In this document: positions 8,671 to 15,713 of the stretch, piece after piece
How the letters are laid out: the number at the start of each line of letters is the position of its first letter
Position numbering within the stretch: the stretch's first letter is position 1
Source of the DNA: Micromonospora sp. NBC_01796
Lineage (GTDB): Bacteria > Actinomycetota > Actinomycetes > Mycobacteriales > Micromonosporaceae
Length of the DNA stretch: 64,000 nt
Direction: 5' to 3'
Assembly: GCF_035917455.1 (NCBI RefSeq)
Contig: NZ_CP109078.1
Span: 1,736,001-1,800,000, forward strand
Position numbers and translations under genes: made by a program
The notes under the pieces: generated by a model
What the model saw: only the letters and a program-made list of their open reading frames with translations
Database searches by the model: none
What the model was told of the DNA's origin: nothing

Positions 8671-8738
8671 GTGGGGTGGGGTGGGGTGGGGCGGGGTGGG
8701 GCGGGGTGGGTGGGGTGGGCGGGGTGGGGCGGTGGGGT
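8671..8738. repeat. G-rich GGGGT/GGGGC tract
   Basis: About 68 bases of runs of three to four G separated by single T or C on the plus strand. It has strong potential for G-quadruplex structure. It separates the palindrome at 8602-8662 from the left end of the IS element. Confidence 0.8.
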
Positions 8739-8769
8739 GCGCGCTGGCAGTGGTAGCGCGTTCAGTTCG

Positions 8770-10455
8770 TACATCAGAGATGGTGTGCGTACACAATGCC
8801 GCTTAGTTAAGGCGTTGGTTGGTGATTTTGGTGGTGGTTTGGCTGGGTGTGATGGTGATGTGGTGGTGGGTGTGGGTGGGTGGTCGGGGTTGGTGGCGGG
8901 GTTTTGTGGGGTAGGGGGTGGCGGTTGGTCGTCGTTGGCGGGGGTAGGTGCGGTGGCGTCTGGTGAGTGGTGGTTCGTTGAGGATGTCGGTGATGGTGTG
9001 GTTGCGGGTGTGGTGGGTGGGGGGTTGGTGGAGGGCGGTGCGGGCGGTGCGGAGGGTGAGGGTGAAGGAGATGTGGTCGGGGTCGTGGTTGGCGGTGGTG
9101 GCGGCTTCGGTGCGGAGGTGGCAGAGGGCTTGGTAGGTGATGAGGAGTGCGTAGATCTCTTGGGTGATGCCGGTGGGTGTGTGTGAGCGGAGGGTGGTGT
9201 TGGTGCCGATGAGGCGGGGTTTGAGGAAGCTGTAGTGGGTTTCTGATTCCCAGCGTTGTTGGTAGAGGGTGGCGAGTTGTTGCGCGGGGGCGTGGTGGTG
9301 GTCGAGCAGGGTGGTGAGTAGCCGGTATTCGTCGGTTCGGGTGTCTTGGCCGGTGGTGGTGGTGATGGTGAATTCCACGACGCGGATTTGGTGGCCGTGG
9401 CGTGGTGGTTGGGGTGCGCGGCCGCGGGCGCGGGCGCCGTTGAGGCGGGCGGTCTCGCGTCTGGTGGGGAGTGTGGCGAGGAATGAGCCGTCGGGTAGGT
9501 GGGTGGTGGGGACGAGTTGGAGGTTCTTCTTCGCTCGCCAGATGAGGTCGGCGCCGGTGGCGGTGGCGTGTGACCACAGGTCGTGACTGGTGAAGTTCCG
9601 GTCGGCGAGGAGGAGCATGCCGGGGGTGAGTGAGGCGAGGAGCCGCCGGGCGAGGGCGGGTTCGCTGGAGGTGACGACTCCGTCGAAGGCGGCGTCGATG
9701 ATGCTGTGGGTGCCGCAGTCGATGAGTGTCATGAGTCGGATCAGTGGGGTGCTGCCGAGCCGGCGTAGGTAGCTGTCCACTTGTTTTTTGGTGGGTTTGC
9801 GGGCTTGGCCGTGGTAGCCGAATTCGGTGGCGTTGGCGGGGGTGTCCGGGGCGGGGAGGGTGGTGGCGTCCCATGCGACGAGACGTCGACCGAAGGCGTA
9901 GGTCGAGCCGGTTGTGGGGGTGTTGGTGGAGTCACGGACCCGGTCGAAGAGCAGGTGGAAGGGCTTGACGCCGAGTCGCTGCCGGGCCTGGGTCAACGCT
10001 GAGCTCGACGCGATCACGCATCCCTGACACAGGCCCCGCCACCGTAGGACCAGGATCCGTAGGACGGCCCGGTATCCCGGTGGGCGGTAGCCGTCGGCGG
10101 CGCTGAACAGTGTTAACGCGAGTACGAAGTAGATCACCACCCGGGCGGGTAGGACCCGGCGTCGTTGTTCCCGGCAGCCGGTGGTCTCGATGACCTCGTC
10201 GACCAGGTCGGGTGGGACGGTACTGGTCAACACCCCGAGATCGATGTGATCGCGGGCTGGGCCACTCATCGCGGGCATGGCAAACTGAACCGACAACGGA
10301 ACTCCCGGGACAGACGGTCTTTCTTGGTCGATCGACAGTCATACCGGTAGTTCCGTTGTTCCATGTTCCGCCACGCCGCCGTGACCATCCGGCGTCACCC
10401 GACCACCCACCGCCCTAACTGAGCGGCATTGTGTACGTACATCGTTTTTGATGTA
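8770..10455 (-). mobile_element. IS4-type insertion sequence with 49-bp imperfect terminal repeats
   Basis: The left end (8770-8818) and the reverse complement of the right end (10407-10455) match at 41 of 49 positions, including a perfect 16-base block CGTACACAATGCCGCT. The transposase stop codon lies inside the left repeat. The exact outer boundary is uncertain by a few bases and I see no convincing target-site duplication, so the element is old or the ends are slightly misplaced. It splits the polyamine gene region and lies next to a decayed regulator gene. Confidence 0.85.
8803..10278 (-). CDS. IS4 family transposase
   Basis: About 491 residues. An N-terminal IS4-type domain (PPDLVDEVIETTG) precedes a DDE nuclease: first Asp in VAWDATTLPAPD, second in LLLADRNFTSHDLW, and the Y-R-E signature in YQQRWESETHYSFLK. 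All three acidic residues are present and the frame is intact, so it may be active. The open frame could begin at a TTG (10296), but ATG at 10278 or 10269 is more likely. The C-terminal 60 residues are Thr/His/Pro rich because the tail is read through the terminal repeat. An inverted repeat, CAACGGAACT (10294-10303) and its complement (10349-10358), lies just upstream. Confidence 0.9.
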   Translation of the reverse strand: MPAMSGPARDHIDLGVLTSTVPPDLVDEVIETTGCREQRRRVLPARVVIYFVLALTLFSAADGYRPPGYRAVLRILVLRWRGLCQGCVIASSSALTQARQRLGVKPFHLLFDRVRDSTNTPTTGSTYAFGRRLVAWDATTLPAPDTPANATEFGYHGQARKPTKKQVDSYLRRLGSTPLIRLMTLIDCGTHSIIDAAFDGVVTSSEPALARRLLASLTPGMLLLADRNFTSHDLWSHATATGADLIWRAKKNLQLVPTTHLPDGSFLATLPTRRETARLNGARARGRAPQPPRHGHQIRVVEFTITTTTGQDTRTDEYRLLTTLLDHHHAPAQQLATLYQQRWESETHYSFLKPRLIGTNTTLRSHTPTGITQEIYALLITYQALCHLRTEAATTANHDPDHISFTLTLRTARTALHQPPTHHTRNHTITDILNEPPLTRRHRTYPRQRRPTATPYPTKPRHQPRPPTHTHHHITITPSQTTTKITNQRLN

Positions 10456-10633
10456 AGAAATTTCCGCGTTATGTGGTCCGGCGAGGAGGTCGTCCCCGCA
10501 TCGTGACGGGTCGTCACGGCAGTACCCCGCAGGGCGACACCCCCGGTACGGCAACGCCACGGCGCGGCACGGCACGCGCGGCAACGCCCCGCGCCGAAGT
10601 GTCCGCGGCGGGGGCGGGTGGTGAAGAAAAGGG

Positions 10634-10819
10634 TCAGTGCTTCGCCAGGGCCACGAAGGCTCGCCCTGCGGCGGGGGGCGAAACTGAGGGTGCCGCCGTC
10701 GCGGTTCCTGGTGTCCGGACCAGGACCCGTCCGGGCAGGTTGTCCGCCACTTCGACGCAGTCCCCGCCGTTGTTGCTGCTGCGGGTGGAGGTGCGCCCGC
10801 GGGCGTCGGTCATGTCCAT
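10634..10819 (-). pseudogene. DUF397 protein with two compensating frame changes
   Basis: The open frame starts with RSSNNGGDCVEVADNLPGRVLVR, which is typical DUF397, and ends AGRAFVALAKH, also typical. The middle (PGTATAAPSVSP) is not; the expected DTRNRDGGTLSFAP is encoded in the neighbouring frame over the same DNA. Two indels that cancel out therefore scrambled about 14 residues while leaving the frame open. DUF397 genes normally follow an XRE-DUF5753 regulator, and here one overlaps the end of the decayed regulator by TGA/ATG. Function is probably lost or changed. Confidence 0.7.
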
Positions 10820-11105
10820 GTCCGCGCCACATCCCTGATCAGCTCGATCGTCTGCCGACGGGACAGCGCCTCACCGGTCAGGCTGTCCCAACGCTTTGCC
10901 GTCCCTGAGCTGGGCGAGGACGAACGGACCGGCCAGGCCGGTGCGCCACGGCGCGGCGGCGGGGATGACCCGGAACTGGACAGACGGAAGCTCGGCGACC
11001 TTCACCAGGTGTTCGAGCTGCCCCCGCATAACGTCACGATCTGCTCCACCGTCTCCGGCGGCAGCACCCGGCCGACGTTGAGCATCGCGCGGGCACCCAC
11101 CCTCT
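10810..11105 (-). pseudogene. Decayed XRE/DUF5753 regulator remnant
   Basis: Pieces of a DUF5753 regulator appear in order but in different frames: ARAMLNVGRVLPPETVEQIV, then DRDVMRGQLEHLVKVAELPS through GLAGPFVLAQLRD, then DSLTGEALSRRQTIELIRDVA ending at TGA 10810-10812. The helix-turn-helix half and linker segments are missing and at least two frame changes separate the pieces. A full protein would be about 280 residues. The final codons overlap the DUF397 start, the usual layout of this pair. The neighbouring IS element may be linked to the decay. The rest of 10456-11271 shows no intact gene. Confidence 0.75.
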
Positions 11106-11271
11106 AGCAGCACCTACGGATTTCGTTGCGGGCAGCAGCGCAATGCACAGAAACCGTTGCCGTGATCGCGAATGAGTGGCGTTAACCCTTGCGTCACGGC
11201 CCACGCCTGTGCGATAACCGTGGTCACAGCGGCCGGGATCCGGCCCGATCACGGAACAGGGGCAGGCAGCC

Positions 11272-12618
11272 ATGGCCAACGCCACCGACCACCTCTGGAT
11301 GCACTTCACCCGGATGTCCGGGTACCGCGACGCGGAGGTGCCGACCATCGTCCGGGGCGAGGGTGCGTACGTCTGGGACAGCCAGGGGCGCCGCTACCTC
11401 GACGGGTTGGCCGGGCTCTTCGTGGTCAACGCCGGGCACGGCCGTACCGAGCTGGCCGAGGCGGCAGCCAAGCAGGCCGCCGAGCTGGCGTACTTCCCGC
11501 TCTGGTCGTACGCGCACCCGACCGCGATCGAGCTGGCCGAGCGGATCGCCTCGCTGACTCCGGGCGACCTGAACCGGGTCTTCTTCACCACCGGGGGCTC
11601 GGAGGCGGTGGAGTCGGCGTGGAAGCTGGCCCGCGCGTACTTCAAGCGGACCGGCAAGCCGACCAAGTACAAGGTGATCAGCCGGTACATCGCGTACCAC
11701 GGGACGTCGATGGGTGCGCTGTCGATCACTGGGCTGCCGGGCATCAAGACGGACTTCGAGCCGCTGGTGCCGGGTGCGATCAAGGTGCCGAACACCAACT
11801 TCTACCGGGCGCCGGAGCACGGCGACGACCCGGAGGCGTTCGGCCGGTGGGCCGCCGACGAGATCGGGCGGGCGATCGAACGGGAGGGGCCCGACACCGT
11901 CGCCGCCGTGTTCCTGGAACCGGTACAGAACTCCGGCGGCTGCTTCCCGCCGCCGCCGGGTTACTTCGACCGGGTACGCGAGATCTGCGACCAGTACGAC
12001 GTACTGCTCGTCTCCGACGAGGTGATCTGCTCCTGGGGCCGGCTCGGTGAGTACTTCGGCGCCCAGCGGTACGGCTACCAGCCCGACATCATCACCACAG
12101 CGAAGGGCATCACCTCCGGGTACGCCCCGCTCGGCGCGATGATCGCCAGCGATCGGCTGATCGAGCCGTTCCTCGCCAACACCGAGATGTTCGCCCACGG
12201 CATCACCTTCGGCGGGCACCCGGTCTCCTGTGCGGTCGCCCTGGCCAACCTCGACGTGTTCGCCCGCGAGGACCTGATCGGCCACGTACGGGCCAACGAA
12301 GGCAGCTTTCGGACCACTCTGGAACGTCTGCACGACCTGCCGATCGTCGGCGACATCCGGGGCGACGGCTACTTCTACGGCATCGAGCTGGTCAAGGACA
12401 AGACGACCAGGGAAACCTTCGACGAGGCCGAGTCCGAGCGGCTGCTGCGCGGTTTCCTGTCCACCGCCCTGTTCGAGGCGGGGCTCTACTGCCGAGCCGA
12501 CGACCGCGGCGACCCGGTGGTGCAGCTCGCCCCGCCGCTCATCGCCGACCAGCGACAGTTCGACGAGATCGAGCAGATCCTGCGCACCGTGCTGACCGAG
12601 GCGTGGCGGTTGGTGTGA
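11272..12618 (+). CDS. Class III aminotransferase, putrescine/polyamine type
   Basis: 448-residue PLP enzyme of the aspartate aminotransferase family, omega-aminotransferase branch. Key segments are FFTTGGSEAVESAWKLAR, LLVSDEVICSWGRLG with the PLP-ring Asp, and ITTAKGITSGYAPLGAM with the Schiff-base Lys. The layout resembles putrescine:pyruvate aminotransferases (SpuC type), and the downstream gene overlaps it by four bases (GTGA). With the pot importer and gabT nearby, deamination of putrescine or another diamine is the best guess. Other amine donors such as beta-alanine are possible. Confidence 0.85.
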   Translation: MANATDHLWMHFTRMSGYRDAEVPTIVRGEGAYVWDSQGRRYLDGLAGLFVVNAGHGRTELAEAAAKQAAELAYFPLWSYAHPTAIELAERIASLTPGDLNRVFFTTGGSEAVESAWKLARAYFKRTGKPTKYKVISRYIAYHGTSMGALSITGLPGIKTDFEPLVPGAIKVPNTNFYRAPEHGDDPEAFGRWAADEIGRAIEREGPDTVAAVFLEPVQNSGGCFPPPPGYFDRVREICDQYDVLLVSDEVICSWGRLGEYFGAQRYGYQPDIITTAKGITSGYAPLGAMIASDRLIEPFLANTEMFAHGITFGGHPVSCAVALANLDVFAREDLIGHVRANEGSFRTTLERLHDLPIVGDIRGDGYFYGIELVKDKTTRETFDEAESERLLRGFLSTALFEAGLYCRADDRGDPVVQLAPPLIADQRQFDEIEQILRTVLTEAWRLV

Positions 12619-13937
12619 GCTACCGGGACATCTCCTACTGGATGTCCACAGTAGAAGACGACCTGACGCCGCAGGATCCGCTGCCCGGTGACCGGGACGT
12701 CGACGTCGCCATCGTCGGTGCCGGTTACACCGGGCTCTGGACGGCGTACTACCTCGCGATCGCCGACCCGTCGCTGCGGATCGCCGTACTGGAAAAGGAG
12801 ATTGCCGGCTACGGCGCCTCCGGGCGAAACGGCGGCTGGTGCTCGGCGCTGTTCGCCACCGCCATGCCCAAGCTCGCCCGCCGGCACGGGCGGGACGCGG
12901 CGATCGCCATGCAGCGGGCCATGCAGACGACGGTGGACGAGGTCGGTCGGGTGACCGCCGCCGAGGGCATCGACTGCGACTGGCACCGGGGCGGGACGGT
13001 CACCCTGGCCCGGGGCGCGGCCCAACTCGCCCGGGCCCGCGCCGAGGTCGACGAGGCCCGTGAGTACGGCTTCGACGAGTCCCACCTCGCCCTGCTCGGA
13101 CCGGCCGAGGCGACCCGCCGGTGCAACGCCGAGGGCGTGCTCGGCGGCACCTTCACCCCGCACTGCGCCGCGATCCACCCGGCCAAGCTGGCCCGTGGCC
13201 TGGTCCGGGTGGTCCGGCGACACGGTGTACGGGTCCACGAGCGGACCCCGGTCACCGCGATCGGGCCGGGCCGGGTGCGAACCCCCGCCGGAACGGTCCG
13301 GGCCCCGATCGTGATCCGGGCCACCGAGGGATACACCGCCGGCCTGCCCGGTCACCGGCGCACGCTGGCCCCGCTCTACTCGCTGATGGTGGCCACCGAG
13401 CCGCTGCCGGCGCCGGTGTGGGAGCGGATCGGGCTGGCCGAGCGGGAGACGTTCTCCGACTTCCGCCGCATGATCATTTATGGGCAACGGACCGCCGACG
13501 ATCGGCTCGCCTTCGGCGGCCGGGGGGCGCCGTACCACTTCCGCTCCCGGATCCGCCCCGAGTACGACCACGAGCCGAGGATCTTCGACGCCCTCCGTGA
13601 GTGCCTGGCCACCCTCTTCCCCGTACTCGGGGCGGAGGTGGCGATCAGTCACCGCTGGGGTGGCCCGCTCGGGGTGCCCCGGGACTGGTCCACCTCCGTC
13701 GGGCTGGACCGCTCGACCGGGCTCGGCTGGGCGGGCGGTTACGTCGGCGACGGGGTGGCGACCACCAACCTCGCCGGGCGTACGCTCGCCGACCTGATCC
13801 TCGGGGTGAGCAGCGACCTGACCTCGCTGCCGTGGGTGGGACACCGGTCCCGCCGCTGGGAACCCGAGCCGCTGCGCTGGCTCGGCGTCAACGCAGGCCT
13901 TCGACTCACCAACGCCGCCGACGCGGTCGACAGGTAG
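12615..13937 (+). CDS. FAD-dependent oxidoreductase, DAO/PuuB-like
   Basis: About 440 residues. The FAD-binding motif is VDVAIVGAGYTGLWTAYYLA, followed by GYGASGRNGGWCSALF, which is typical of PuuB-like gamma-glutamylputrescine and amine oxidases of the DAO family. The C-terminus WAGGYVGDGVATTNLAGRTLADL is also characteristic. The GTG at 12615 overlaps the aminotransferase stop; a GTG at 12603 is possible but would overlap more. Likely oxidises an amine or amino-acid derivative in polyamine breakdown. No glutamylpolyamine synthetase is seen in the window. Confidence 0.85.
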   Translation: MSYRDISYWMSTVEDDLTPQDPLPGDRDVDVAIVGAGYTGLWTAYYLAIADPSLRIAVLEKEIAGYGASGRNGGWCSALFATAMPKLARRHGRDAAIAMQRAMQTTVDEVGRVTAAEGIDCDWHRGGTVTLARGAAQLARARAEVDEAREYGFDESHLALLGPAEATRRCNAEGVLGGTFTPHCAAIHPAKLARGLVRVVRRHGVRVHERTPVTAIGPGRVRTPAGTVRAPIVIRATEGYTAGLPGHRRTLAPLYSLMVATEPLPAPVWERIGLAERETFSDFRRMIIYGQRTADDRLAFGGRGAPYHFRSRIRPEYDHEPRIFDALRECLATLFPVLGAEVAISHRWGGPLGVPRDWSTSVGLDRSTGLGWAGGYVGDGVATTNLAGRTLADLILGVSSDLTSLPWVGHRSRRWEPEPLRWLGVNAGLRLTNAADAVDR

Positions 13938-14030
13938 GCGCAGGCCAGGAACGGGGGCAGGCGCAGGAAACGGCGCAGGCCGGGAACGGGGCGGGCGCGG
14001 GGAACGGGCGGGCGCGGGGAACGGGGCGGG

Positions 14031-14396
14031 TCAGTGAGTGGGTGGGATGACCCGGAGGTGACCGCGCCGGCCGGTCTGCTGACCGGGCGGCAGGTCGATG
14101 TCGATGTCGTCCTGGCGCTGCACCGGGCGGGCCGCCTCGCGTACCGCCTCGGCGAGCGCGACCAGGTCGTCGGTGGTCGGGGGCGGGGGCTCGAACTCGC
14201 CCTCGTGCCGGACCACCTCCCAGCCGCGCGGGGCGGTCAGGCTGCGGGCGTGCTGCTCACAGAGGTCGTACGTGTGCGGCTCGGCAAAGGCGGCCAGCGG
14301 ACCCACCACGGCGGTCGACTCGTTGTAGACATAGGTCAGCGTGGCGACGGCCTGTCGGGGGCAGCCGTTGCGCGAACAACGCCGTGGTGACCTCAC
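14031..14396 (-). CDS. DUF3499 family protein
   Basis: 121 residues, function unknown. Four likely metal ligands are visible: Cys residues in RRCSRNGCPRQA and Cys/His in YDLCEQHAR, suggesting a small zinc-binding fold. The C-terminus is rich in Asp and Pro. The start is GTG at 14396 with no strong ribosome site. It is divergent from the metallopeptidase-family gene at 14564, an arrangement that is conserved in actinobacteria near whiB. Confidence 0.85.
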   Translation of the reverse strand: MRSPRRCSRNGCPRQAVATLTYVYNESTAVVGPLAAFAEPHTYDLCEQHARSLTAPRGWEVVRHEGEFEPPPPTTDDLVALAEAVREAARPVQRQDDIDIDLPPGQQTGRRGHLRVIPPTH

Positions 14397-14563
14397 GGCG
14401 GCACGGTATCTCTCTTACCGCCTCCAACACACCGCTTGCCGGTACGACACGCCGACCGTCCTGGCCACAATTCGGGCAACGGCCGGACGCGCCGGAGATC
14501 CCGGTCCCGACACGGGGTGGTCCGCGATCCGGGATCTGCCCAACCTGGGTCTACCCTGTGCAC

Positions 14564-15013
14564 ATGACCAGTCCGGACCACCGCCGGCCGGGGCCCGGGC
14601 GGCGTACCCGCCGGGACCGCCACGGCCGAGGCCTGCGCGGTCGGCTGGTGCCGGCGACGGTGCCGCTGGCGCGTACCAAGGCCGAAATCTTCGATGATCT
14701 TGTGTTGGACACCGTGGAAACCCTGGAACGGCGGTTCGCCAAGGAGCTGGCGGGTGTCGAGTTCGCCGTCGAGGACGTACCCCCGGATTTGAACGTCTAC
14801 GACTCCGACGTCCTGGAGGACGGCGAGGTGCCGCTGGCCCGGCTGCTGCCGGGCCGACCGGGCCGGCAGGAGGTGCCGCCCCGGATCGTGCTGTACCGCC
14901 GACCGCTGGAGTTCCGGGCCATGGACCGGGAAGACCTGGCCGACCTCGTCCATGACGTGATCATCGAACAGGTCGCGAACCTGCTCGGCGTCGATCCGGA
15001 CGAACTCGCCTGA
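14564..15013 (+). CDS. Metallopeptidase-family (zincin-like) protein lacking HExxH
   Basis: 149 residues with an Arg-rich N-terminus. The core LDTVETLERRF, PRIVLYRRPLEFRA and DLVHDVIIEQVANLLGVDPDEL matches the zincin-like metallopeptidase family (Pfam PF06262 type). The zinc motif that should read HExxHxxG is here HDVIIEQVANLLG: the first His stays, but the catalytic Glu and second His are gone. It is therefore probably not a peptidase. I recall similar loss in other actinobacterial members beside DUF3499. ATG at 14564 gives the usual family length. Confidence 0.8.
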   Translation: MTSPDHRRPGPGRRTRRDRHGRGLRGRLVPATVPLARTKAEIFDDLVLDTVETLERRFAKELAGVEFAVEDVPPDLNVYDSDVLEDGEVPLARLLPGRPGRQEVPPRIVLYRRPLEFRAMDREDLADLVHDVIIEQVANLLGVDPDELA

Positions 15014-15046
15014 GCCGGGCGGCCCCCACCGCCCGGCCGGCGTACG

Positions 15047-15304
15047 TCAGGCCACCCGACGCTTGAGCTTGCGGCGCTCCCGCTCGGAGAGCCCACCCCA
15101 GATACCGAACCGTTCGTCGTGCCCGAGCGCGTATTCCAGGCATTCGGCCTTCACGTCGCAGCGCGAGCAGATCCGCTTTGCCTCACGGGTCGAGCCGCCC
15201 TTCTCGGGAAAGAACGCCTCCGGGTCAGTCTGCGAGCAGAGCGCCCGCTCCTGCCACTCCGGCGCATTCCCGAGCAGGTCGGCCACCTCGAGTCGGCCGT
15301 CCAT
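15047..15304 (-). CDS. whiB: WhiB-family iron-sulfur regulator (WhiB/WhiB2 type)
   Basis: 85 residues, the size and sequence of WhiB itself. The four [4Fe-4S] ligands are Cys23, Cys46, Cys49 and Cys55 (C-x22-C-x2-C-x5-C), followed by GIWGG at 67-71 and a basic tail SERERRKLKRR. The segment TDPEAFFPEKGGSTREAK is nearly as in Streptomyces WhiB. WhiB works with WhiA in starting sporulation septation and cell division. The start at 15304 is set by AAGGAGG. The upstream leader is described separately. Confidence 0.95.
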   Translation of the reverse strand: MDGRLEVADLLGNAPEWQERALCSQTDPEAFFPEKGGSTREAKRICSRCDVKAECLEYALGHDERFGIWGGLSERERRKLKRRVA

Positions 15305-15322
15305 CAGATGCCTCCTTATCGC

Positions 15323-15344
15323 GCGCCGGCAACGTGGCCGGCGC
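15323..15344 (-). promoter_or_regulatory. Stem-loop in the whiB leader just before the ribosome site
   Basis: GCGCCGGC (15323-15330) pairs perfectly with 15337-15344 around a six-base loop. It lies about 7 bases upstream of the AAGGAGG in the mRNA, so it could affect ribosome access. Any regulatory effect is inferred. Confidence 0.55.
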
Positions 15345-15420
15345 AACCCCCCACGCGGAAGGCGTGTTTTTGTCCGTACGGTGGCAGTTTGATGCGCTCC
15401 GTTCGAACGACCCCACTGAA

Positions 15421-15450
15421 ATTACACGGGTGTAATGCGTGCGTCGTCAA
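15421..15450 (-). promoter_or_regulatory. Predicted whiB promoter overlapped by a palindrome
   Basis: On the minus strand TTGACG (15445-15450) is followed by an 18-base spacer and TGTAAT (15421-15426), a good housekeeping-type promoter. The palindrome ATTACAC-GG-GTGTAAT (15421-15436) covers the -10 box and could be a repressor site. Predicted transcription would begin near 15414, giving a leader of about 110 bases. The remaining gap to fbiC (15451-15713) shows no gene. Confidence 0.55.
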
Positions 15451-15713
15451 GCCGAACCTGATAAATGGGGTCACCCTTCCGGTACGCCTCGAACGACCTG
15501 CTGACCCATCCGGTGTCGCCGCCTGCCCTACCGATTGAGACCCGGCAGGAGTAACGCCTCATCGGCGAGTTGCCGCCGAAATCCGGCGTGGCGCGACGGG
15601 ACACGCCAACCAATCGATCGGCGTGTCGCCCGTGAACTGTCGGATATCCAACCCTGGATCCGGTCGACTCCGCCCGGTGGTCGGGACGGGACGACGGGTC
15701 ACCCGGTCGGGAG

